Made by a program: the position numbers and the translations under genes
Shown: positions 22,399 to 33,705 of the stretch, piece after piece
Layout of the letters: each line of letters starts with the position of its first letter
Position numbering within the stretch: the stretch's first letter is position 1
From: Perkinsus olseni
Lineage: Eukaryota > Perkinsozoa > Perkinsida > Perkinsidae
Reading direction: 5' to 3'
Assembly: GCA_013115135.1 (NCBI GenBank)
Contig: JABANP010000338.1
Coordinates: forward strand, 1 to 56,093
Length of the DNA stretch: 56,093 nt
The notes under the pieces: generated by a model
Database searches by the model: none
The model's input: only the letters and a program-made list of their open reading frames with translations
Told to the model about the DNA's origin: nothing

Positions 22399-24623
22399 GT
22401 GACCTCAAGGAGCGATGGACTCCTGAGACCAGTCTGGACAGGCCCGATGCCCTAGAGCTGAAGAAGAATACGGATGATACCCGCAGTGCTCTGGAAGGTG
22501 ATAAGGGAGGAGGGCGGTCGTGGGCTGTGAGGGAATGACCGTCTCTCAGCTGTCCTGGCCCAACGTATTGGACAGGCTGATACGACCAGACAGCATCTAT
22601 CGGGAGCCAACGATGCTCAGAGAAAACTGGCCAATGCTCAGTATCTACGGTAATACTGACAGAAGGGATAAGGGTATCCTTGCGAGTGCGTTCTCTGGCG
22701 AACCTAGCGTTCCCAAGCAAGCGTCGCCTACGATTCAGTTAACAGCAGTACTCACGATGCGGGCGCTTTTACACCCACACAGCTGATGATCGGATATGTG
22801 TATTGGGTGGTGATCCTGTCAGGTACACTCCGAGTAAGGACGCTCCTGGTCGTAACCCTAATATCAAGCAGAGAGTCATTAAGGTGGTCGAGGTCCAGAA
22901 GGACCCCATGGAGCCACCAAAGTTCCGCCATCACAAAGTTCCTGCCCGTACTAGGGATCACTGGCGCTCTTGATAGAACTCCTGGACTGACTTCGTCGAT
23001 ACCGGACTGAATCACCAGTACTACTGGATATTCTCCGCCTTCTTTTAGCCCCTAGCGAGCCCCCGCCGCCCGTGCTGCGATCTCCTCCCAAAAAGTTGAC
23101 GAAGGAGGACCAGGCCGTAGGACCCGCACCACGGTCGTTGTCGGACAGCGTTAACAACTCTCTTTCGTGAATCAGATGTGGAAGATTCCACCATGCGTGA
23201 GTAACTGGAAGAACGCTAAGGGTTATGTCATCCCTTTGGATAAGCGTATTGCTGCGGATGGCAGAGGCTTGCAGGTAGTAGTTGGGACACGGGAGGCTTC
23301 CAACTGTGGGCGTTGGAACAGCTGAGGTCAAGGGTATGATCTTTTGTCCCCCTAACGAAACCAACGCCCACTCTCTATCTCGTCGATCCCTCCTAAGGGT
23401 GGGTTATCCGGTAGTGCAAGCTGCCACTGGACGGGGGCCTGCAAGAGCGTGTCGACTTCGGGAGAACTAGTTTGCTGTCTCCATCAGTTGTTGATGTCTT
23501 ATTAGGATGTTACGGTCTCCGAGAGGCATGCACAGTTCGCTGAGGATCTCTATATCGCAGAGACTGAGGCTAGGCAGGAGATCAGGATCCGGAATGAGCT
23601 GGCCAAGCAGAAGGCAACACGCGAACAAGTACTCGCAGGTCTCGTTGAAATACCGATGGAGATCTCCGAACCCCTTAGGAGAGTGAGGAGCAGAAGCTTC
23701 GAGACTTGGCAGCCAAGGCACGGAGGTCCCGTACCAACGCCTTTGCTGGTGGCAGAAGTGGACGGGAGGAAGTTGAGGGTAGGGTCGCCATTACAGTGGT
23801 GTGTGGACTGTGTTTTGTGGTAGACTACCGGAAGCAGGACGAGGCTCGTGCTGAGGTCATGCGAGAGACCCTGCGGGAGCACCGTATGGAGAAGGCTGGA
23901 CGGAATAAGCAGGGCCGGGACAGGGACGAGGAGCGCGATATCTCCGAGCTCATCGCCTTGGGCAAGCAGGTACTACTTTCCACTGTTACTAGTCAGTGAC
24001 GATGGGTGGTGTCGTCAGGTCCAACCGAGCTCGAAGGGTGAAGGGCAGTATGATGCTCGGCTCTTCAACCAGAGTGGGGGTCTGGATTCTGGCTTCTATG
24101 ATGACGGTGCTAATAACGTGTATGATACCAGGCTCTTCGCGGGTAGGGAGGGGGACGGCGCTGCTGCTGGTGTCACGCGGCGGTGTGACGCCGGTGTGTG
24201 GTTGTTCATCGCTGTCCGGGCGTGCGATCAGATCGATCCTCGGCTAACAAGATCTACCAATATGACGCTAAGCGTCTAGAACAGGCCCGTGAGGAGTACG
24301 ACCGGGCCGAGGAGAAGGCTGGCGGCAGCAGCAACAGTGCTGCAGCGGTAAGGCGGGTCTATTGCTGCTGCTCGTGGCTCACAGGGAATCTTCAGGTGTA
24401 CCAACGACAAGCACCGGTGCAGTTCGAAGCTGCTGGAGACCAGGACCAATTCGGACTGTCGGGCCTCTTGGATGACGATGATGAACCCCAGCAGCAGCAG
24501 AAGTCGCAGTCAAGCAAGAGATCCCGTGGAGGTGCTAATGAACTCAGATGGCTGCTGTTGTTGTCTATCGTTGTCTTCTCAGACGACCGTGAGGATGAGC
24601 GAAAGTCCCGTCGACGTTCTTGA
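22399..24623 (+). CDS. SNW-domain splicing/transcription factor (SKIP/Prp45/SNW1 family)
   Basis: This is a spliceosome component that also acts as a transcription co-regulator in other eukaryotes. Exons on the plus strand give: [20 protein letters not shown] (from 22399); NAQYLR, then YTPSK joined across an intron; [18 protein letters not shown] near 22.9 kb; [17 protein letters not shown] (from 23049); [16 protein letters not shown] with [14 protein letters not shown], the family's SNWKN signature, at 23176-23274; a charged helix (23.5 to 23.97 kb); [29 protein letters not shown] near 24.05 kb; [16 protein letters not shown] near 24.42 kb; and a basic RS-like end, ERKSRRRS. The order and spacing match the whole family. 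The N-terminal PPYGxR segment was not found, so the 5' end is missing from this annotation; it probably lies between 22.0 and 22.39 kb. The stop is at 24623, about 200 bases before the next gene. Confidence 0.9.
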
Positions 24624-24821
24624 GTGGTTAATGACAGCTGACGTCTCTTTTTGCTGTTATCATACTATGTAACACTACTCCCTTCACTATTATTACCCCA
24701 GCTGATCTCAGCGTCAACCTGAGCAGCCATCCTCTAGCAAACTATAGCGTCGAGTTCTCATCAAGGGCAGTGCCGGGGTGCCGTCGAACAGGGTCGAATC
24801 GGGTTAGAGTTGGTACCAGCG

Positions 24822-26532
24822 ATGACCATGCAAGCTGGTATCAGCAGCTTGAGTATGGTAACAGCAACGGCAGCGGCGGCTCTGTTTTCTCCTGTGCATG
24901 CTGACTCGACACGGCAGATGTTTTTGGATGCTTATCCTGGAGTACTACGTAGCCACCATGGGAGTTCTCCTATTTTCACTGACCAGGTTCGGGATACCGT
25001 TTTACGGGGCATCGGCTCTTATTTGACGGAGGGTGGCCTTGGCGCTGATGATGACGTTCATGTTGGTGTAGGTGTCCCGATTTTGCGGTCATGTTGTGGT
25101 ATTAGGTCGAGCCAAGCCCTGATAATTTTTTGACAGGTTTGTAATTACTTTGAGAAGTGCATAAATTACAACTGTTTGGGAGGCAAGATGACCAGAGGCA
25201 TGACTGTGGTGGCAACGTAAGGCGAATCTTAGCTCGATCCTGGCAACTCTCGGTGTAAAAGATACCTGGCTCTTTGCGGAGAGTTTTGTGACCATGTCAA
25301 GGATGCCATCACCATCGGTTGGGGTGTTGAATTTTTGCAAGCCAGTTTCCTCATGTTTGACGACGTCATGGATCAGTCTGAGACCCGTCGGGGGAGGTAC
25401 GGGACGATGCTTCATCATCACGCGACGAGTGTTGCGTCTCCCTCAGTACTTGCTGGTACAAGTTGCCGGAGGTCTCCATGCCCAACTCCCTCAATGACGT
25501 TGTGTTTATAGAAAACGCCGTTTATACCCTCCTAATTGAAGCTACTTCTTTCGATCCCGAGATCAAACTCTCGGTAGGTTGCCGGGACTGCGAGGCCTTG
25601 GACGGCCCCCTTTCAGGTTATGCGACTTTGTCACGACATAACACTTCGGACGATCGTTGGTCAGCATCTTGACCTCAACTCAGTTCGTCCGGAGGATGTC
25701 ACTGTGGACTTGTCGCGGTACACTATGGAGAGGTAGTAGAGGGTTGCACGCCGTGGGTGCTCATGATCGAGCTTAGATACTGGGCCATAACAGCTTATAA
25801 GACGGCCTACTACTCCTTCTGGCTACCAGTTGCGTTGGGAATGGCCATGGCACGGTTCCCTAAGGATGATTCAGACTATCAGCGGACCAAAGAGGTCCTA
25901 CTTGTGAGGACATGGTCTTCTCGCAAGCCGTCCGCTCTCAGGCCTGCATTACCCTTGGCAACTACTTCCAAGCACAAGATGACATACTGGATGTTTTTGC
26001 TGACCCGAAGGTCATCGGGAAGGTAGTCATGGGGGTCCTAGGCAGAGAGTGTCACGACTACCATTAGGTTGGCACTGATATCAGCGAGAGCAAGTGCTCG
26101 TACGTTTTCCTCAAGGCTAGAGAGTTGTTGGAGACAGAGGGCTCATGTGGGGTTGCAGCAGGGCAGAGGTCAAGTTTATCGTACTGTGTTTAGGTCAGAG
26201 TAAAGCCTTGCTCAGTCGATTAAATGACTTATATCAGAAGAGAAGGAAGACTGGTGAGTCTGCGGCTGAGAGGCTCGTCGTTCACGCTTGTTTCCGCAGA
26301 GGAAGAGGTGGCCGAGGTCAAGTCCATTTTCACTAAGTCTGGCGTTAAGCAGGCTTTTGAGAGGTAGAATTATTGAATCATGGGCATGGAACTCTTAGTG
26401 CTTCTTAATGGTCTCAGGTTCGAGGAGGAAGAGAAGGCCAAGATCGACCGTCTATCACAAGGCATATCCAACCCTGGGCTGCGGAGAATTATTGAAGGAT
26501 TAACATCAAAGATTTACCATCGAGGCAAATAG
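24822..26532 (+). CDS. Farnesyl diphosphate synthase (short-chain trans-prenyltransferase)
   Basis: This enzyme condenses DMAPP/GPP with IPP to make farnesyl diphosphate for sterols, ubiquinone, dolichol and prenylation. The ATG at 24822 gives a hydrophobic Ala-rich stretch (ISSLSMVTATAAAALF) before the conserved TRQMFLDAYPGVL. Later exons give NYNCLGGKMTRGMTVVAT near 25.17 kb, GWGVEFLQASFLMFDDVMDQ followed by SETRRGR (first Asp-rich motif, DDVMD), CWYKLPEV and NDVVFIENAV near 25.49 kb, TIVGQHLDLNSVRPEDV near 25.67 kb, and YKTAYYSFWLPVALGM near 25.8 kb. The end has GNYFQAQDDILDVFADPKVI (second motif, DDILD), VGTDISESKCSY and the basic tail KIYHRGK. An aromatic residue (the Phe of LMFDD) precedes the first motif, as in enzymes limited to C15. 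The hydrophobic start may be a targeting peptide. It runs in the same direction as its neighbours with about 180 to 200 bases between. Confidence 0.93.
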
Positions 26533-26715
26533 CGGCTTCTTTACTCTAGGATTACCATCCTGCGCCACCTGTTGTTGTTCATTACTAATACCACTCCATC
26601 GCTAACACGTAACGTAGCCATCGTTATCGATTCACATGACTGAGTGGGTTGTGTTGAACAGTAAGGAGTGGGCTGAGGGCGCTATGGAATAGTTGGGTTT
26701 GAGTATTGAACTGGA

Positions 26716-29700
26716 ATGCCGCGAAAGCCAGCATGGCTGTCAGAAGAGGACCTGCTGAAAGAGCAGGCTGAGTTCATGAACGGTGATAAGCCTGCAGCCA
26801 CTGTCGTGAGGGTAGGCGACCAGGAGAAGAAGAAGGCTGTGGCTTTTGCTGAGGGAACCAAGGAGGGTAGTAATAGGGCTTAGTGAGGTTTCGACAGCAC
26901 CATCCATCTATGGTGACACCTAGCAGGACCCTGTTATCACGTAGTTCGCTGTAGGCATATTGATTTTTGTTGTTGGTAGAGCCGCCGCGGTAGATTTCGG
27001 TCAGTAGAAGGCGGGAGTTGTGAATAGGTCTTAGCGAAGCGAAGTAGCCTCTCCAGTTGTGGAGCAGAACTTGCAGTGTCACGTCAATCCAGAACTAGAC
27101 GAAGAAATGCGACATGCGAAAGTGAAGCCTCTATGCCACGCGGCGGCACGGGAGCGATCGAACAATTGTAGCAGTGATGATGAGTAATTACTGGTTGCTG
27201 CCTCAAATACCAGCCCCAGCTCCTGCTGTCATGTGGCACAGTGGCCTCATTTTTGCCTGTGGCAAAGTGTCCTCATTTTTGCCTGTGGCAAAGTGTCCTC
27301 ATTATTGGTACGTGGTATTTTCTCCGCTGCAACCAGCTGCATATTGGCTCACTGGTCACCTTTCATCCTGTTGCATAGAACCCCCCAGTGTGTATCCTCA
27401 CCGCATTACGCAAGTGGCGCGTGCAGTAGTTGTGGCGGTTGATAAGGCGGTCTTGTTGCAGATGATGCTCCCTGCAAAGGCTCACGAGGCCGAGCAGCAG
27501 GCGGAGCTGTCGTCAGTAGACGTGCCCCTCAGCCGTGTTATGAATGATCGTGTTGTGGAACGGCATCCCAATGTAATCTATACCGGTCTGTTGTCGCTGT
27601 GTTGATGGGCGTCACTTTGTTAGTTGACAGCACCCGTCGCGCCGCCTCAAGCGGACCCTGCCAGCACCAGCAAGGGCTTCCCGAAGCCGAAGCTGAGAGC
27701 ATGGCGTTCGAAGAAGCTGGCAGCCTCGAGAGTGCCTCTTGCACAGAGGAAAGCAACAGGGCCGTCCCCAGCACCACAACCTAAGGCTACGGTCGATGGT
27801 GACACGAGTGCGGCTGTGCTGGGGATGACTAGGGAAGAGCGGGAAGAGACTATGGCGGAGGTATAGCAGCCAGCCAGATTTGATGAATAATTGGTGGCGA
27901 TGGATCCCAGGTGCAACGCTTGTTCAGTGCTTCAAATATTGAGTTCTTGAAAGAGCGCGGACGTAAGAAGCTGGAGTCGGATATCTCTGGACAGGGGCAG
28001 GAGCCAGCGGCGGGGGTCGAGAGCGATGACGTGTATGAAGGGGAAGTGGATCTAGGGTAGTAGGGGCGAGCTGGACAGGCTCGGTGTGTGAGGTTTACGA
28101 GTAGGTTTGGCAACCGCCTGGAATTGGATGAGCTGGAGATTGACAAGCAGAAGTGGATGGAGCCAGTGGCGGAGGAGGAGGATTTGCCGCGACCGGAGGA
28201 TGAGAGTTTTGAGGGACGAAGATTTGACTTCGAAGGCAATGAACTCAAGCGAGGGAGCTCTGGCGTCGAGGAAAAATACGATCCTGTAGTATTCGTGAGC
28301 CGGACTGGGCCGAGGCTAGCATTGTTGGTGACAGATTCTGTACCACCACGGTGAGGAGCCTGGAAGGCCGGGGTATACAGTACAGGAGTTGCTGGTGTTA
28401 TCTGACTCTAATAATGGTGGACAGCGACAGCTTGCCTTACGTATGTTACGGGAAGAGAGCGCTTGTTCGGGAGAATAGGATTCCCTGATGCTAGCGCTAG
28501 GAATCTACAGTGGACCGTAGTGTGAGGCGACACCTTGTCCTCCAGAGTAACTCACGTGGGTATTCATGACTTAAAGGGACGTTTCCGGTGCTCCTATTTT
28601 TCGAATCCTGGATGATACTTTACGGCGATTCAGGTACCCTCGGAAATATCATCGCGAATGATTCGGACGTGAGCCAACTTTGGATACGTCATCGGCAGGT
28701 CCATGTCAGATTTGCTGTCTCCGTGTCACACGCTAATATCAATGTAATAATGTTGGAGGATTCCTCCATGCGAGTTTTCGAGTGATATCATTTCCTCTCT
28801 CACCATCTCGCTGGTTTCGTCACCACCACAGTGTTTGTCTATTGCTCCTCGTGACTAGGGAGACCGGGATTCCACGGTACGGTTTCAGGTACGGCATGCC
28901 GCCCTCGCCGCCCTCGTGCAGCTGTTAGTACGCTTCCCGAGCTTCACGAAGGACCTTGCTGACATACCCGAGTTCCTCATCTCCCTTGAGAACATCGCCA
29001 AGCAGGAGATGGTACGGGAGGATGGCTGCACACACTTCGGACGGGGTCGAATCTTTCAGTTCCATGTCGATGAACAAGAGGAATCCCCCTCAGTGGTGTC
29101 CATGGCGCATATTTTATCCCTACTATTACCATTGGCTCCAAAGCTTCAGGACATATGCTCGGACATCATCAACTTTGCTGCTGATTCCTACAGGGTAATA
29201 CTGGTGATACAGGATCGTCATTAAACGCTGAAATTAGGGGCACACGCCTTGGGAATGTGGAAGTGGTACTCAGTGCCGCTGCTGCTGGACTATGCCTTGG
29301 GATTGGCTTCAATTGGAGGATAATCTTCTCCTTCGTCGAGCTCCGTATTTGTTCCGAACCGAGGCACCGTCACCATTCGGAGTCACTCGGCTGCGCCTCT
29401 CTTCAGGTTACAACGTGCACCCTGCTTCTACCGTACGTAGACGACTACTACCGGGCATCCCAAGTAGGGTGGCGCCTCCGCGTTGGCTGGTACGACAGGT
29501 GTCGGTGTTAGATCGGGTCGATGAGAGTATTAGGAGGGCTCGAGAGGCCAAAGCAAAGCGACCTCGACTGGTGCTGCGCTGGTCTCGATCGGTGGTCCAA
29601 GGGTGTCACTGATGGCACGATGGATGCTGAGGAGATACGATCGTAAGAAGTGCTTCATCGTGGCTACCCTGGTCCTCCTCGTGACAAAGCACGAGCAGGG

Positions 29701-32021
29701 GAGTTCCTTCTATGAGAGACCTCTCTCTGCTTAGGTACTTGCCAGTCTTCTCTCGGTATATGTGTCTGCGTGCTGGTGATGATGAGGTAGTCCTACATGC
29801 TCTTAAGGTGGTAGAAGCATTGTGGAGGTCCGATAAGTAAGCAGGCACCTCGCCACGCTCGGTGGCGTCTACTTATTGTCACTCGCACGCTGCACGGCAT
29901 GGAGATGGCCTCTTTAGTGGTGTTCGCCCAACGAAATCGTTTTTCGCTGTGAGACGGATGGCCTGGTGATGCTGTGAATGCCACCTATCCATGCTGCTGG
30001 CCTTGTACCCCTGCAGTGCATCTGCTGTCCCGGACTCCGCCCGATCTCGGGTGTAACACTTCACGCTATCAGCACTGCAGGCCGACGGGCATCTCGTATA
30101 TAGGCCAGTGGAGGGGTTACAGTGTGTCACCTCGCTTCAGTCGGGAGTCCTTCAAGCGATCTTTAGAGGACTGTCTCGACTCTGCGGTCCAGAAGGTCGA
30201 GGATAAGGCTGCCAACGATGACCCCGTCACAGCTGCTTCTGTATGTGTACTGAAATGAGGCCTCCGCTACGGGTATCTTCGCTCAGGTGAAGCTCTTGGA
30301 GCTCCTGACGACGACCTTCAAGGAGCATGCTCCCGTGAGTCGCCTTGCTAAGGAGCCCTCGGTCTCCCACTGGCTGATGGCGAAGGGGGACCTCAACAGT
30401 ATCGGCCGTGCACTCTTCCTGTTGGACCTGGACGGTGGGTACAGGTGTCGGGTGACTGGCGTTCGACGAATCTGCTGGTGCTCAGAACCGGCTGTCGATG
30501 AGCTGTCTGTACTGGTCTCACATTCCGAGGGGGCATCCTCGGAAGTGTGGGCCACACTGTGTCGATATCGGTCGGATAAGGAGGCAGCAGCGAGAGGCCT
30601 GAGGACTGCAGGAGAAGGTGAGAGGAGACGCTCCACGGACCCTACCGCTACCACGGACCTGAGCAGATACGTTGCCCGCTGCTTTGAGAACGCTGTGGCA
30701 TGGGGTTGGGGTGGAGGGCCCGTGGGACAGCAGCACTCCGATGAGCGTTGTAGAGAAAGCGTGTATTGAGACAGTCACGGAGTTGGAGAGGGTGAATCGA
30801 GAAGTGACGCAGCCGCTTCTTCAATGGGGCGACATGGCTATGGCGGTAAGCATGGCGGCTCTCTCGTGACGCGTTGTGGATGTCAACGGAAAGTGAGAGC
30901 TTTCAGTGGCACTAGTCAGTATTGAGCCTACGATCGAGTCCCTACGTTCCGTTGCCAGACTCCTCCTGCCGTTGTCCTCACCTGCCGCCCAGTTGGGATG
31001 GCTGCGTGCCGACTACCGGGGTGCATGGATGGTGCTTGTGGCAGGTCCTCGAGCGCATAGGAGATTTTACCGAGTCGCCGGAAGCCTCGCAAGTCGGCAT
31101 GAATTTGTTGACATATCCTTCTGGATGTGCCGTAGCGGACGGTGGCATGATGAAGTGGGAGTCGGCCAGAGTTGATCTCAGGAAGAGGATCGAGAGAGGT
31201 ACCGAAGCTCTCCCCTGTCGCCGAGTTGGCTGGGAGGATGGATGACTCTTTGAGAAAAGCGGTGCTAGCATATACATGAATAATATAACAGAGATGATTA
31301 CAGATTCTCAATCCACAGAAAACTCTCTATAGCATGGTAGCCTTGATCTTTCTCGTCCGTTTTAAGGTCTAATGGTGTGGTCTATCATTTCGGTGTCGCC
31401 TCGCAGGTATCCCAACCCCACTGGAATCCTCCTTGATGTTGGCGCTGTGTGGTCGAAGCTTCCCCCTCTCCTCCAGAGTCGACGTCTGGTGCGACACGGA
31501 CTTCATGATTGTCCTGGCCAAGACTGAGGGGATACAGGCCCTCACTGGTAAGCTCGAAGCATCTCTAAGCCTGGCAGCTGGCTTGTCTTTTCCCAGGCGA
31601 GTCCGAGCTCTCCAGTATCGAGCAAGCCGACCTGTCCGATAGAGAGTCGCAGTCCTTGTTGCGGGTATGGCGTGACCAATGTGAGTTTGATGAGGGGCCT
31701 GCGACATTACCGAATGATTGAAGTGGTTCTCTCACAGGTGAGAGCTTTCTGAGGGAGGCAGCCGACTTGGCGCTGGATGACGCTAACCTGGTGGTCCGGG
31801 TTGCCGGGGATATAGTCAGACAACTCGACGGTGTATAGATCTTCCAAAGGCTAATCATTACGTATATTAGAAACACTGAACGATACCACTGTGTTCCTTT
31901 CTTCAAAACGTTTCCAGAGTCACTGGGGATTGAGTTGAAGTCCTTTCTAGGGGCGCTGCATGACGGGGAGGGATGTATTCGAGTCACTGGTGCTCAAAGC
32001 CGCTTGAGGGATACCGTATAG
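26716..32021 (+). CDS. RPAP1-like RNA polymerase II-associated protein
   Basis: RPAP1 helps assemble or import RNA polymerase II in other eukaryotes. The ATG at 26716 opens LSEEDLLKEQAEFMNGDKPA, the RPAP1 N-terminal motif. Exons near 27.65 to 27.86 kb give KPKLRAWRSKK and AAVLGMTREEREETMAEV, the 'GMxxEExxE' helix. An exon at 28.09 to 28.35 kb has DKQKWMEP and GRRFDFEGNEL, and the next gives LYHHGEEPGRPGYTVQELL. Together these are the conserved RPAP1 C-terminal-domain signature (RFDFxG, then HHGEEP). From there to 32 kb are many exons of an alpha-helical, HEAT/ARM-like body (for example REAADLALDDANLVVRVAG near 31.76 kb). The final exon ends GAQSRLRDTV with a stop at 32019-32021. The middle exons are only roughly placed. 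Confidence 0.82.
27245..27303 (+). repeat. Perfect 26-base tandem duplication
   Basis: The unit, from CCTCATTTTTG to CAAAGTGT, occurs twice in a row at 27245-27270 and 27271-27296 and restarts for seven bases. It lies between recognisable RPAP1 exons, probably in an intron or a poorly conserved linker. It looks like a recent slip or unequal-crossover duplication with no visible function. Confidence 0.85.
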
Positions 32022-32040
32022 GGAGCCTTTCGAGTGATAG

Positions 32041-32103
32041 TGGGCTAGGGAGTCGCCCAAAGCTCTTTGGGAACATCTTCGTAGCCCGTAGTCTACGGGC
32101 TAC
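32041..32103 (+). other. Adjacent hairpins just after the RPAP1 stop
   Basis: Two perfect inverted repeats sit 20 to 80 bases past the RPAP1 stop codon: CCCAAAG-ct-CTTTGGG (about 32056-32071) and GTAGCCCGTA-gtc-TACGGGCTAC (32081-32103, ten pairs). A weaker stem, TGGGC...GCCCA (32041-32059), overlaps the first. They lie in the roughly 225-base gap before the Piezo transcript start. A 3'-UTR element, a small structured RNA or a transcription boundary are all possible. The structures are read directly; any role is inference. Confidence 0.5.
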
Positions 32104-32246
32104 TGCGGGAATGAGAGCAAGCACTGAACTAGGATAGGACGCCGTGGTCAAACGCAGCCCAGTAAGGCCCGTCTACTGCGTCACTTGATGGGGGCTCTCA
32201 TTCGAGTGCTGCCGTAGGATTGTTTTTGGTACCTGATTGCTGACGT

Positions 32247-33601
32247 ATGCTCCCATTACGGTCACCCATCCCGCCGCTACTGGGGTTGGCCGTCTTTGCT
32301 ATGGTCATTGCCGTATCGTGTACAGAGGATTCCACTGTACCTGGCATAGGGTACGACGCCCAAGCTGTAGTGTTATCATTAGTCGTGCTGTGGGTATAGG
32401 TACCTATTTATATCACTTAGCCTGCTGGCCTACAGAGCCTGGCCTCGTCTATCGATCGGGCCCATACCAATAATTTCGCTCCTCGCATTCATTGTCATTG
32501 TAAGTGCCATTGGGATGTCGCTCGTCAACCGTTCCTAGATGCTCCATTGCTCTGTTCCACAGGTAATGCTGGCCCTGCAGGGCGGACTATATCCGACGAC
32601 GTACGCCAGTATCTACTTCGGATCGTCGAAGATCGGATGGTAAGTGCAGCATCCTCCTTGTGATGACTTCCCTTCACACGCTGATGGTGATGTGAGCTGA
32701 GTTGGATGTCTCGAGAGTGGGTATTTGTGTGGCTGCTGAAGACGATATCACTATGGGGCAATCTACCTCAGCGCGGCACAGACAAAGCTTCCGTAAATCT
32801 CGATCTGGAGTTACGCATTTTCAGGTATGTTGTTGGTGGTCTCGTCCTCGCCCTGCTGCTGCCGGATTGCTTCGATTTATACCCATTGGCCCTCCAAAAG
32901 CTCTCATTACCCCTGTCTAGTGTGCCACCACTGGTAAGCTCTCCCTCTCGCCAACGTGAACAGTCGTGGAGAGGTAGACTAGCATAAGCTTCCGCTGTTC
33001 CTCGTGAATGATGTTCCGTCGCCGCTGTACGCCTTGTCGCTGCTGGGGCGTCATTCCTGTTCCCTCAGGCGCAAACAATCATCACGTTCCTCCTCATGAC
33101 CTGGCAGATCTTATTGTCGCCCTGCCTTCTGACACTGCCGTATATACCACTTGTGTTCCTCGGCCTTTATGTTTGGGCCATTCCCAAGGTATGTTGTCGG
33201 TGGTGGGATCGTGTATCTAGGACGTATCTAGGAAGAATTGTCTCTTGATAATGTTAAGCCCTGAGAACTTCTACTGTTTCTCGTTCGGTGAATTTCGGGC
33301 TACGTTGTCGGAAATAGTCATTAGAAACTCGGAGATATCATTTAGCCCGTTACTGAGAGTATGAAAGGCGCCGATCGCCAGCGGGATGTTTGCAGGCCAT
33401 GATATTAACACACTCATCCTCACGCATAGGTTGCTACAGATGGATGGGCTCGGCATGAGAAATTTCTCCATGGGCCTGAGAGACTGGGCGGGTCATCCTT
33501 CGTGCTGTCTTCAGTGCCGAGATAGCCCTGTGCACAAAGCATCCAAGAGGAACCTGATGATCACTATTCTCGCGTATACATGGTGCCAGGGGTTCACGAT
33601 G
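32247..33601 (+). CDS. Probable 5' exons of the Piezo gene
   Basis: An ATG at 32247 starts MLPLRSPIPPLLGLAVFAMV, a membrane helix. Further short plus-strand exons encode hydrophobic runs: LLAYRAWPRLSIGPIP near 32.42 kb, FRYVVGGLVLALLLPDCF near 32.85 kb, and AQTIITFLLMTWQILLSPCL near 33.1 kb. The last small exon ends MITILAYTWCQGFT at 33601 with a GTAAGT donor. That donor is in phase with the acceptor at 33706 that opens the large Piezo exon (AT + G makes Met). Many N-terminal membrane helices are expected for Piezo. Most individual junctions here, especially after exon 1, are not settled; a separate small membrane gene for part of it cannot be excluded. Confidence 0.6.
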
Positions 33602-33705
33602 TAAGTCTTGAAGCACCATGCGCGATGTGTGATGATCATACCTTGTCCCAAACTCACGCTACGCGCTGCTGTGCTAAGTAGGGCTCTCATTCAATCATGT
33701 ATCAG

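Noticed and set aside
27245..27303. CRISPR-like or minisatellite array.
   Set aside because: Only two 26-base units without spacers; a simple tandem duplication.
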